Assembly: GCF_023091865.1 (NCBI RefSeq)
Contig: NZ_JAHXDI010000002.1
Span: 186,001-250,000, forward strand
Reading direction: 5' to 3'
Source: Chromohalobacter moromii
GTDB lineage: Bacteria > Pseudomonadota > Gammaproteobacteria > Pseudomonadales > Halomonadaceae
Length of the DNA stretch: 64,000 nt
The notes under the pieces: generated by a model
Told to the model about the DNA's origin: nothing
Database searches by the model: none
What the model saw: only the letters and a program-made list of their open reading frames with translations
In this document: positions 21,591 through 29,649 of the stretch, one piece after another
Position numbering within the stretch: position 1 is the first letter of the stretch
Layout: each line of letters begins with the position of its first letter
Position numbers and translations under genes: made by a program

Positions 21591-22925
21591 TCACTCTCCT
21601 GCGGTCTGTGAAGCGTTCGCGCGGGACTTGGTCAACAGCATGGCGCCGAGCCAGTAGAGGCCGCCGGTGATGACGAAGACCGGCAGCGAGGCGCCGAAGG
21701 CCAGCGGCGCGACCAGCGACCAGTAGGCGGCCAGCCCGGCGCCGATCACGTAGGCGCCGATGGCCACCGGCGCGGTGGGGCGTCCCAGCTGGTGACGCGC
21801 CTTGAGCAGTTCGGGGCTGTAACCCTCGCGACCGACCAGGTAGTAATCGACGATGATCACCGAGAAGGCCGGGATGAACAGCGCGCCTATCAATAGCAGA
21901 AAGTTCTGGAACTGGTCCAGGATGCCGGGAATCAGGGCGCCGAAGACGGTCACGACCCCGATGATCAGCGCTGGCTTCCAGAAGGCCATGCCGGGCGACA
22001 CGTTCATGCAGGACAGGGTGGCGCTGTAGACGGCCATGACATTGGTGGTCATCACGGAGAAGAAGATAACCAGGGCCGCGGGCAGGCCGAAGCCGAAACC
22101 GGAGAGCAGCCGGGTCGGATCGTAGGTCTGCTGCATACCGTTGAGGACCGACAGCCCGGAAACGGCGGCGCCCAGGCCCATGGCGATCATGGCGGCCATC
22201 ACGTAGCCAAGGTAGGTGCCCCAGACGGCGATGGCGCCGCTCTTGCAGTTGCGATTGTAATCCGCCGAGGACGAGATCCAGGAGAAGGCGGTGGCGATGA
22301 CGATGTCGAAGGCGATGCCCAGGGTGATGCCGTTACGCGCCTCCACCGGCATGTCCAGCAGGGTCGAGACATCGTAGTGGAGGTTCAACTGGTAGAGCAC
22401 CACGGCGGCCAGCGCCACCATGGCCATCGCCGCCCAGCGTTCGACCCGCTCGATGCCCAGGTGACCACGCAGCACGATGAGGACCACCACGGTCTCGCAG
22501 AGGATGGTCATCAAGGGCAGGTTGGAGTAACCGGTGGTCGCCTGGATGGCGTAGTCGAGACTCATGCCGGCGAGCAGGGCCTGGATCCAGCTCCAGGCGA
22601 TCAGTACCCCCATGTTGACCAGCGAGATCAGCCGGCTGCCGAGCGGGCCATACGCGCGCCGGGTCAACGCCATGGAGGGCAGGCCGGTGCGCTGGCCCAT
22701 CAGCCCGACCAGCAGGAGCGGGATGGCGCCGATCAACGAGCCGATCAGCACGCTGCCCATGGCGGTCGTGAAGGGCAGGTCGGGCACCAGGAGCATGCCG
22801 GTGAGGATGGTGGTGACCACGACGTTGGCGCCGAGCCACAGGGCGACAGTGCCGAACGCCCCAAGGCTCTTGTGCTGGTGGTCGTCGAGGGTGTCCTGAC
22901 CGAGCAGACGGTGGAAAAAAGCCAT
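21591..22925 (-). CDS. NCS1-type (cytosine permease-like) transporter
   Basis: A 444-residue protein with about 12 hydrophobic segments and NCS1 features: N-terminal LGAFGTVALWLGANVVVTTILTG and SSADYNRNCK between central helices. Substrates of the family include nucleobases, hydantoins and related ring compounds. In this cluster it may import the substrate of the neighbouring amidase. A 68-bp gap separates it from the decarboxylase gene. Confidence 0.85.
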   Translation of the reverse strand: MAFFHRLLGQDTLDDHQHKSLGAFGTVALWLGANVVVTTILTGMLLVPDLPFTTAMGSVLIGSLIGAIPLLLVGLMGQRTGLPSMALTRRAYGPLGSRLISLVNMGVLIAWSWIQALLAGMSLDYAIQATTGYSNLPLMTILCETVVVLIVLRGHLGIERVERWAAMAMVALAAVVLYQLNLHYDVSTLLDMPVEARNGITLGIAFDIVIATAFSWISSSADYNRNCKSGAIAVWGTYLGYVMAAMIAMGLGAAVSGLSVLNGMQQTYDPTRLLSGFGFGLPAALVIFFSVMTTNVMAVYSATLSCMNVSPGMAFWKPALIIGVVTVFGALIPGILDQFQNFLLLIGALFIPAFSVIIVDYYLVGREGYSPELLKARHQLGRPTAPVAIGAYVIGAGLAAYWSLVAPLAFGASLPVFVITGGLYWLGAMLLTKSRANASQTAGE

Positions 22926-22993
22926 GGTGTTGTCCTTGTAGTGTTATGGAAAACCGTTGTTCCCGAGACGGCTCTCGGGACGCGGTTGGCGCC

Positions 22994-24616
22994 TCAGTCG
23001 AGTGCCGCCTGCCAGCGTTCGGCGTCGATCTCGATCAACGTCGGCGAGGTGCGCGAGACCTTGCTGAGCGCGAGATCCAGCGCGATGGGCGACTCGACCC
23101 GATGCGAGGCGAGACCGAACCCGTCGGCCAGGCACTGGAAGTCGGGCGGCGTGGGGTCGACGCCGACGCCATGCGCATCCATGTAGCGGCGGATTTCCTC
23201 ATAGCCGCTGTTGTTCCAGAGCACCACGACGACCGGTAGGCCTTCATCGACGGCCGTGGCCAGCTCGCTCAGGGTGAACATCGCGCCGCCGTCGCCGACC
23301 AGAGCCACGACCGGCGTGCCGGGAGCGGCGAGCTGGGCGCCCAGCGCCGCCGGCAAGCCGTATCCCAGGGTTCCGTAACCGGTCGAGGCGTTGAAGTAAC
23401 GCCGCGGCGCCGCGCGCTCGACGAGGTGATTGCCGGCATAGACCGGCGCCGTGGAGTCGCCGACGAGAATGGCCTCCGGCAGCGCCTTGTCGAGGGCCGT
23501 GTAAAGCGGCACGAAAGGCGCCATGTCCGGGCGTTGCGGCAGGGCCAGCGCCTCGTGCACGGCGCGCACGCGGGCCGCCCCCTGGCGCGCGAGCGGCGCG
23601 GGGAAATGCGCCGTCAGTGCCTCCAGCGCGGCCTGGGCGTCGCTGACCAGCCCCAGGGCCGTCGCCTGGTTGCGCACCAGTTGCTCGGCCTCCAGGTCGA
23701 TGCGGATGAGGCGACCGGTCAAGGTGAAGTCGTCGTCGAATACCACGTCGTAATCGGTTTCGCCGAGCTCCGTGCCCACGGCGAGGATGACGTCGGCATC
23801 GCGTGCCAGGGCGCGGACCTCGGGCCAGGTGGCGTTGGCGCCCAGGTCGAGGGGATGCCCGCGCCCGAGCACGCCCTTGGCATTGATCGTGGTCACGGCC
23901 GGCGCGTCGAGATGCTCGACCAGGGTGCGTGCCGCTTTTGATGCCTCCGCGCAGCCCCCGCCCAGCAGCACTAGTGGCGCCTGCGCCTGGCGCAGCCATT
24001 CGGCCGCCAGGGCGATGCCTTCGGGATGCGCGCCGGCACGGTACAGTCGTGTCCGCGAGGCGGTGTCGGGGAGGTCGATGGGGGCCTCGAAGAGATCGAT
24101 GGGGATCTCGATGTGCACCGGCCCGGGTCGCGTCGACTGGAACACCGCGAAGGCGCGGGCGAGCACCTCCGGCAAGGCGCTCGGGTCGAGCAGGGTGTGG
24201 CTGAAACGGCTGACGCCCGCCAGCACGTTCTGCTGGCTGGGCAGCTCGTGCAGGCGACCCTGGCCGCGTCCCAGGGTGTCGCGGCGATTGACGCTGGAAA
24301 TCACCAGCATGGGCACCGAGTCGGCGAGCGCCTGACCCATGGCGGTGGCGATATTGGTCATGCCCGGCCCGGTGATGATGAAGCACACCCCGGGCTTGCC
24401 GCTGGCGCGGGCGTAGCCGTCCGCCATGAAGCCCGCGCCCTGCTCGTGGCGCGGCGTGACATGACGCAGGCCGCCCGCCTCCAGGCCACGATAGAGCGGC
24501 ACGGTATGCACGCCGGGGATCCCGAAGACGGTGTCTACGGCGTAGCGGTCACGCAGCAGCCGGACCAGAGCCTCGGCGCAGCTGATCTGGGTAGAGGCGG
24601 ATGTCTCGTGTGTCAT
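22994..24616 (-). CDS. ThDP-dependent decarboxylase, 5-guanidino-2-oxopentanoate decarboxylase-like
   Basis: A 540-residue acetolactate-synthase-like enzyme. It has the N-terminal PYR domain with catalytic Glu58 (RHEQGAGF), a central domain, and the diphosphate-binding GDGGAMF with the downstream WNN. Flanked by a guanidinobutyrase-type ureohydrolase and an aldehyde dehydrogenase, it is best read as an AruI-type 2-ketoarginine decarboxylase producing 4-guanidinobutyraldehyde. Acetolactate synthase is less likely: there is no regulatory subunit gene nearby. Confidence 0.8.
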   Translation of the reverse strand: MTHETSASTQISCAEALVRLLRDRYAVDTVFGIPGVHTVPLYRGLEAGGLRHVTPRHEQGAGFMADGYARASGKPGVCFIITGPGMTNIATAMGQALADSVPMLVISSVNRRDTLGRGQGRLHELPSQQNVLAGVSRFSHTLLDPSALPEVLARAFAVFQSTRPGPVHIEIPIDLFEAPIDLPDTASRTRLYRAGAHPEGIALAAEWLRQAQAPLVLLGGGCAEASKAARTLVEHLDAPAVTTINAKGVLGRGHPLDLGANATWPEVRALARDADVILAVGTELGETDYDVVFDDDFTLTGRLIRIDLEAEQLVRNQATALGLVSDAQAALEALTAHFPAPLARQGAARVRAVHEALALPQRPDMAPFVPLYTALDKALPEAILVGDSTAPVYAGNHLVERAAPRRYFNASTGYGTLGYGLPAALGAQLAAPGTPVVALVGDGGAMFTLSELATAVDEGLPVVVVLWNNSGYEEIRRYMDAHGVGVDPTPPDFQCLADGFGLASHRVESPIALDLALSKVSRTSPTLIEIDAERWQAALD

Positions 24617-24626
24617 GGAGCGCTCC

Positions 24627-26021
24627 TTAAGCGACCAGCCAGTGGCCCATCACGACGATGATCGGCAGGGTGATGGCGGTGCGCAGCAAGAAGATGACCA
24701 CCAGCTCCCAGAGCTTGAGCGGGATCTTGGACTTGAGCAGCAAGGCGCCGATTTCCGACATGTAGATCAACTGCGTCAGCGACAGGCAGGCGATCACGAA
24801 GCGAGTCAGTTCGCTCTCGATGTCGCTGGCCAGCACGGCGGGCAGGAACATGTCGGCGAAGCCCACCAGGGTCGCGGGAGCGGCCGCGGTGGCCTCGGGG
24901 ATTCGCATCCACTCGAGCACCGGCACCATGGGATATGACAGCCAGGTGAACAGCGGTGTGAACTCGGCCAGGATCAGGGCCACGGTCCCGATGGCGATGA
25001 CCAGAGGCAGCAGGCCGAAGAAGATGTCGGCCACGTTCAGTAGGGCATGCCGCAACAACTGACGCGGTCCCGGTGCCTTGTCGGCGCGGTCGACCGCCAT
25101 GCCCAGACTGTAGCGGAACAGGCCCTTGGTGCCGGTGCGTTCCTCGGCGAGTCGGCAACCCACCGGCTCGTAGTAGGTGTCCGGCTTGCGCGAGAGTGGT
25201 GGCAGGCGTGGCACGATCACCGCCGCCACCAACCCCGCCACGACCACGGTCAGGTAAAACGGCACGAAGAGGTGGTTGATGCCGATGAAGTTGGTCACCA
25301 GCAGCGCGAAGGCAATCGAGACGATGGAGAAGTTGGTGGCGATGGCCGAAGCCTCGCGTCGATTGTAGTAGCCCTGTTCGTATTGCTGCGTGGTGATCAG
25401 CACACCCACGGTGCCTGAGCCCATCCACGAAGCGGTGGCGTCGATGGCGCTGCGTCCTGGCAGACCGAAAATCTTGCGGAATGGCGTGCGGACTAGGCTG
25501 CCGATGAACTCCATGAAGCCGAAGTCGACCAGAAAAGGCAGCAGAATGGCGGCGAAGAAGAAGAACGTCAGCAGCACGGGGGCCAGGTCGTTGAGCATTA
25601 CCCCGCCGGTGAACGAAGCGGTGACGAACTCGGGACCGATCTGGAAATAGGTCATGACCGCGAAGGCGGCGCCCAGCAGGCGCATTGCCATCCATAGCGG
25701 TTCGACGTTGAACAGTTCACCCCAGGCATTCTCGCGGGCCCAGCGGGGGTTGGCGCATTTGACGAGTAGGGTCAGCACTGCCGAAGCGCATAGTACGGCG
25801 ACGGCAATGGCGGGCAGGGCGTCGCCGAGCAGTGCCTTGAGGCCATCGGCGAGCAGGCCCATGCCGATATTGATGGTGTCGCCCGTCGAGAAGGGCACCA
25901 GAAACATACCGATGCCGATCAGCGAGGGGATGAGAAACTTGAAAAGCCCGCGCGGCGTCAGACGCGCGTTGTCGGGAGTTCCACCGCTAGGTGCGGTTGA
26001 ATCGAGGGATGATGCAGACAT
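24627..26021 (-). CDS. YjiH-type permease (nucleoside-recognition/gate domain)
   Basis: A 464-residue polytopic membrane protein of the YjiH family. The start at 26021 gives a short polar N-terminus before the first helix (LFKFLIPSLIGIGMFLVPFS). Helical hairpins with gate-domain patterns follow (SAIDATASWMGSGTVGVL; TAAAPATLVGFADMFLPAVL). It sits directly between the ureohydrolase and the decarboxylase, so transport of a guanidino compound or arginine is a reasonable inference; the family substrate is not firmly known. Confidence 0.8.
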   Translation of the reverse strand: MSASSLDSTAPSGGTPDNARLTPRGLFKFLIPSLIGIGMFLVPFSTGDTINIGMGLLADGLKALLGDALPAIAVAVLCASAVLTLLVKCANPRWARENAWGELFNVEPLWMAMRLLGAAFAVMTYFQIGPEFVTASFTGGVMLNDLAPVLLTFFFFAAILLPFLVDFGFMEFIGSLVRTPFRKIFGLPGRSAIDATASWMGSGTVGVLITTQQYEQGYYNRREASAIATNFSIVSIAFALLVTNFIGINHLFVPFYLTVVVAGLVAAVIVPRLPPLSRKPDTYYEPVGCRLAEERTGTKGLFRYSLGMAVDRADKAPGPRQLLRHALLNVADIFFGLLPLVIAIGTVALILAEFTPLFTWLSYPMVPVLEWMRIPEATAAAPATLVGFADMFLPAVLASDIESELTRFVIACLSLTQLIYMSEIGALLLKSKIPLKLWELVVIFLLRTAITLPIIVVMGHWLVA

Positions 26022-26070
26022 AGGTGTCACCACTTGTTGTTGTATGGCCCCCGGTATCGGGGGCATGGGC

Positions 26071-27033
26071 TTAGCGGCGCTTGACGCCGGGCAGCACGCA
26101 GAGCATTTCATAGAGCAACGTGGCGCCCATCAGCGCGGTGTTGCCGCTGGTGTCGTAGGGCGGTGCGACTTCGACCAGGTCGCCGCCGACCATGTTGAGG
26201 CCCTGGATGCCGCGCACGATCTCGAGCCCTTGCGGCATGGTCAGGCCGGCGGCCTCGACGGTGCCGGTGCCGGGCGCCACCGATGGGTCGAGCCCGTCGA
26301 TATCGAAGGACACGTACACCGGGCCATCGCCCATCTGCTCGCGGACTTCGGCCATCAGGGGTTCCAGCGACTTATGCCAGCATTGCTCGGCGGTCACGAC
26401 GCGGAAGCCTTGCTCACGGCACCAGTCGAAGTCGTCGGCGGCGTAGCCGGTGCCCCGCAGGCCGATCTGCACCACGCGCTGGCTGTCCAGTAGGCCTTCT
26501 TCCTGGGCGCGGCGGAACGGGCAGCCGTGGGCGACTTCCTCGCCGAACATGTGCTCGTTGACGTCGGCGTGGGCGTCGATGTGGATCAGGCCGACGGGGC
26601 CGTGCTTGCGAGCCATGGCGCGCAGGATCGGCCAGGTCAGGGTGTGGTCGCCGCCGAGGGTCAGCGGTACGGCGTCGTGCGAGAGCAGTTCGTGGTAGAA
26701 GTTCTCGATGATGCCGATGCTTTTCTTGAGATCGAAGGTGTTGATCGGGACATCGCCGATATCGGCGACCTGCAGGCTGTCGAATGGGGCCGCCCGAGTG
26801 GCCATGTTGTAGGGACGCAGCATGCGCGATTCATCGCGAATCTGGCGCGGTCCGAGGCGGGTGCCGGGACGGTTCGAGGTGCCGATGTCCATGGGGATGC
26901 CCACGAAGGCGGCGTCGAGTCCCTGGGCGCTTTCCTGCGTCGGTAGGCGCATCATGCTGGCGGGACCGCCGAAGCGTGGCATGTCGTTGCCACCTAGCGG
27001 TTGGTTGAAACGCGGGGTGTCGTGCTCGCTCAT
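26071..27033 (-). CDS. gbuA: Ureohydrolase, guanidinobutyrase/agmatinase family
   Basis: A 320-residue Mn2+ ureohydrolase. Metal ligands are visible in GGDHTLTW, HIDAHADVNEH and SFDIDGLDP. The N-terminal FNQPLGGNDMPRFGG and RPYNMATRAAPFDSL closely recall Pseudomonas guanidinobutyrase/guanidinopropionase rather than E. coli agmatinase. Expected reaction: 4-guanidinobutyrate to GABA and urea. It is the first gene after the sigma-54 promoter and divergent from the activator. The symbol is assigned by context. Confidence 0.83.
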   Translation of the reverse strand: MSEHDTPRFNQPLGGNDMPRFGGPASMMRLPTQESAQGLDAAFVGIPMDIGTSNRPGTRLGPRQIRDESRMLRPYNMATRAAPFDSLQVADIGDVPINTFDLKKSIGIIENFYHELLSHDAVPLTLGGDHTLTWPILRAMARKHGPVGLIHIDAHADVNEHMFGEEVAHGCPFRRAQEEGLLDSQRVVQIGLRGTGYAADDFDWCREQGFRVVTAEQCWHKSLEPLMAEVREQMGDGPVYVSFDIDGLDPSVAPGTGTVEAAGLTMPQGLEIVRGIQGLNMVGGDLVEVAPPYDTSGNTALMGATLLYEMLCVLPGVKRR

Positions 27034-27094
27034 GCATCTCTCCTGGCAGTCAGCGCGGTTTTTTGTGGCACTTGCCTGTACTCCAGTATGAAGT

Positions 27095-27111
27095 AGCACG
27101 AAACATGCCAA
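27095..27111 (-). promoter_or_regulatory. Sigma-54 (-24/-12) promoter of the guanidino operon
   Basis: On the minus strand TTGGCATG-TTTC-GTGCT matches the sigma-54 consensus, with the GG and GC elements in exact register. It lies about 60 nt upstream of the ureohydrolase start and the divergent gene encodes a sigma-54 activator. Confidence 0.82.
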
Positions 27112-27161
27112 GTCTCGCTAACGAAAAATCAATGGGTTAGCACGAAAGGTGATGCAAAAAT

Positions 27162-27211
27162 GTATTGTTATCGTGCCTTGAGTGATTCACTATCGAATTA
27201 CGATGCAATAC
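27162..27211. promoter_or_regulatory. Candidate activator-binding inverted repeat
   Basis: GTATTGTTATCG (27162-27173) is mirrored by CGATGCAATAC (27201-27211) with one indel, about 55-115 bp upstream of the -24/-12 promoter and just before the activator gene. Nearby GCACGA (27140-27145) and its complement TCGTGC (27171-27176) form a second imperfect dyad. Placement fits an upstream activating sequence; no experimental motif is known to me. Confidence 0.4.
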
Positions 27212-27227
27212 TGAATCGAGAGGTGAC

Positions 27228-28643
27228 ATGCCCGACCACGATATCGAGGCCCAGACTCTAAAGGCGCTGGTGCACACCGGGCACGATCATGTCTTCATCG
27301 TCGATGTCGATGGCCAGGTGCTGGATGTCAGCCCGGGAAGTGCCGCCGTCTACGGCATGAGCCGTGAGGCGCTGTGTGCGACCACGGTGTACGAGCTGGA
27401 GGCGCGTGGCGTGCTATCGCCCTCGGTCTCGCTCGAGGTGATCCGCACCGGTCAGCCGGCGCAGGTCATGCAGCGCACCGGCACGGGACGCCAGGTCATC
27501 GCCGAGGCATACCCGGTGTATTCATCCGGGCGCTTAGTGCGCGTCATCAGTCGCTCCATGGACATGACCGACCTGCGGTTGCTGCAGGACGAATATGCAT
27601 TGCTCCAGCGGCGCTTCAACGAACACCTCAAGCGTGGTGGCGCTCCGGCATCGGGAGACGCGTTAGAGCTGGAGTCGCTGGAGGTCCGCAGCCAGGTCAT
27701 GCATGAGGTAGCGCAGCTCATCAAACGGGTGGCGCCGACCGATGCCACGGTACTGATGCTCGGCGAGTCGGGGGTTGGCAAGACAGCCTTCGCGCGCCAG
27801 CTCCATCGTTGGAGCCAGCGGTGCGATGGCGCCTTCGTGGACGTCAATTGCGCGGCGATCCCCGAGTCGCTGTTCGAATCCGAGATGTTTGGCTATCAAC
27901 CCGGCGCGTTCAGCGGTGCTGCGCGCATGGGCAAGGCCGGGCTCCTGGAGCAGGCCCACAAGGGCACGCTATTTCTCGACGAGATCGGCGAGTTGCCCCT
28001 GGCCATGCAAAGCAAACTGCTGAAGGTGATCCAGGACGGTTACCTGACACGGCTGGGGGATACGCGCTCGCGGCGAGTGGATTTTCGCCTGGTGGTCGCC
28101 ACCAACCAGGACTTGGCGCAACGCGTGGAGGAGGGGCGTTTTCGCCTCGACCTCTACTATCGGCTCAATGTGATCCCCGTCACGCTGCCGCCCTTGCGCG
28201 AGCGTCGCGAAGATATTCCCGGCCTGGCGGAACGCCAGCTCGCTCGGCTCAACGAGCGCTATGGCATGGATAAGGTGCTGCATCCTCGCGTGTGGCCGGA
28301 GTTGATGGGGGGCGACTGGCTGGGAAACGTTCGCGAGCTGGAAAACTGGCTCGAACGCGCCTGGTTATCGGCCGAGGGCGGTGTCATCGGCGCGCCAATG
28401 GAAGAACGTGACGTGGCGCCAGCACGCGTGAGCACATCGACACGCGTCGCTAGTCCGCTGGCGACGCTAGAAGAAGGGCGCTCCCTACGCGAGACACTGG
28501 AGACCGTCGAGGCCGAGATCCTTGGCGAGTTGGCGATGCGGGTGTCGAGTACCTACGCCATGGCCGAGCGCCTGGGTATCAGCCAGCCTAGCGTGGTGCG
28601 CAAGCTGCGCCGTCATGGGCTGAAGATCGTCCCGCGCGACTAG
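27228..28643 (+). CDS. PAS/AAA+ sigma-54-dependent transcriptional activator
   Basis: A 471-residue enhancer-binding protein: PAS domain (about 10-115), AAA+ domain with Walker A GESGVGKT (179-186), sigma-54 contact loop GAFSGA (226-231; Ser replaces the usual Thr) and Walker B TLFLDEIGE, then a TyrR/FlrC-like C-terminal HTH (about 447-468). It is divergent from the guanidino operon and almost certainly controls it. The PAS domain is the likely signal input. Confidence 0.93.
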   Translation: MPDHDIEAQTLKALVHTGHDHVFIVDVDGQVLDVSPGSAAVYGMSREALCATTVYELEARGVLSPSVSLEVIRTGQPAQVMQRTGTGRQVIAEAYPVYSSGRLVRVISRSMDMTDLRLLQDEYALLQRRFNEHLKRGGAPASGDALELESLEVRSQVMHEVAQLIKRVAPTDATVLMLGESGVGKTAFARQLHRWSQRCDGAFVDVNCAAIPESLFESEMFGYQPGAFSGAARMGKAGLLEQAHKGTLFLDEIGELPLAMQSKLLKVIQDGYLTRLGDTRSRRVDFRLVVATNQDLAQRVEEGRFRLDLYYRLNVIPVTLPPLRERREDIPGLAERQLARLNERYGMDKVLHPRVWPELMGGDWLGNVRELENWLERAWLSAEGGVIGAPMEERDVAPARVSTSTRVASPLATLEEGRSLRETLETVEAEILGELAMRVSSTYAMAERLGISQPSVVRKLRRHGLKIVPRD

Positions 28644-28673
28644 CCTCTAGCGCAAAAAAGTCCACCCAACGCA

Positions 28674-28699
28674 ATACGCCTCCCCGGAGGGAGGCGTAT
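28674..28699. terminator. Hairpin between activator gene and secF
   Basis: Perfect 11-bp stem ATACGCCTCCC / GGGAGGCGTAT around a 4-nt loop between two convergent genes. No T tract on the plus strand; an A6 run at 28654-28659 gives a T tract for minus transcripts, but 15 nt away. Probably a shared transcript-end structure. Confidence 0.55.
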
Positions 28700-28728
28700 C
28701 GGATACTGAACGGCTAGGCCGACGAGTT

Positions 28729-29637
28729 CTAAGGCAGTTCTTCTTCCTCGTCGTTTTCCTTCTTCGATGGAATCAGGTCCTGGCGCTGCAGTTTGATGGC
28801 CAGCAGCAACGCGGCGGCCACGTATACCGACGAGAAGGTCCCCGCCACGACGCCGAGTATCAAGGCGATCGAGAAGTTGTGGATCATGTCCCCACCGAGG
28901 AAGAACAGGGCCAGAAGTACCAGCAATGTCGTTCCCGATGTCGCCATGGTGCGCGCCAGGGTCTGGTTGATCGACTCGTTGAATATCTGCGCCATGTCGT
29001 CGATTTGCGACTTGCGTATATTCTCGCGTATTCGGTCGTAGACGATGATGGTGTCGTTGAGCGAGTAACCGATCACCGCCAATATGGCGGCCAGCACCGT
29101 CAAATCGAAATCCAGCCCGAACAGCGCGAAGATGCCGAGTATGATCACCACGTCATGGCCGAGAGAGATCAAGGCGCCGAGCGCGAACTTGTACTGGAAG
29201 CGGAACGCCACGTACACCATGACCACCGCCAGGGCCAGCAGCATGCCCATGCCGCTCTGATCGCGTAGCTGATCACCGACCTGCGCGCCAACGAACTCGG
29301 CGCGAACCAGGTCGACCGGATTCGCCTCGCTGTCCAGAATACCCACGACGCGTTGCCCGACATCATTGTCGAATGTCTGCTGCAGGCGCACGAGGATGTC
29401 ATTGGAGGTGCCGAAGGTTTGCACCTGGGCATCCTCGAAGCCTTGGTCGCCCAACTGGCTGCGTAGGTCGTCGAGGGCTGGGGCCTGCTCATAGCGGACT
29501 TCCACCAACGTGCCGCCAGTGAAGTCCAAGCCCAGGTTGAGGCCTTTGAGCGCCAGGGCACCGATCGCAACGACCGCGAGCAGCACGGAAACGGCGAAGG
29601 CTATGCGGCGTTTGCCCATGAAGTCTAACTGTCGCAT
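28729..29637 (-). CDS. secF: Protein translocase subunit SecF
   Basis: Six-helix RND-type partner of SecD that uses proton-motive force to assist Sec export; 302 residues. N-terminal first helix, GLDFTGGTLVEVRY at the periplasmic domain start, and the conserved AVIGYSLNDTIIVYDRIRENI helix pair are present. The C-terminal tail is acidic. It follows secD by 12 bp. Confidence 0.97.
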   Translation of the reverse strand: MRQLDFMGKRRIAFAVSVLLAVVAIGALALKGLNLGLDFTGGTLVEVRYEQAPALDDLRSQLGDQGFEDAQVQTFGTSNDILVRLQQTFDNDVGQRVVGILDSEANPVDLVRAEFVGAQVGDQLRDQSGMGMLLALAVVMVYVAFRFQYKFALGALISLGHDVVIILGIFALFGLDFDLTVLAAILAVIGYSLNDTIIVYDRIRENIRKSQIDDMAQIFNESINQTLARTMATSGTTLLVLLALFFLGGDMIHNFSIALILGVVAGTFSSVYVAAALLLAIKLQRQDLIPSKKENDEEEELP

Positions 29638-29649
29638 CGCTCGCTCTCC

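Noticed and set aside
23244-24386. 380-codon minus frame overlapping the ThDP enzyme
   Set aside because: Arg/Pro/Gly-rich translation typical of an out-of-frame read in GC-rich DNA.
22994-24616. Acetolactate synthase (ilvB/ilvI) assignment
   Set aside because: No small regulatory subunit gene and no branched-chain genes nearby; neighbours point to 2-ketoarginine metabolism.
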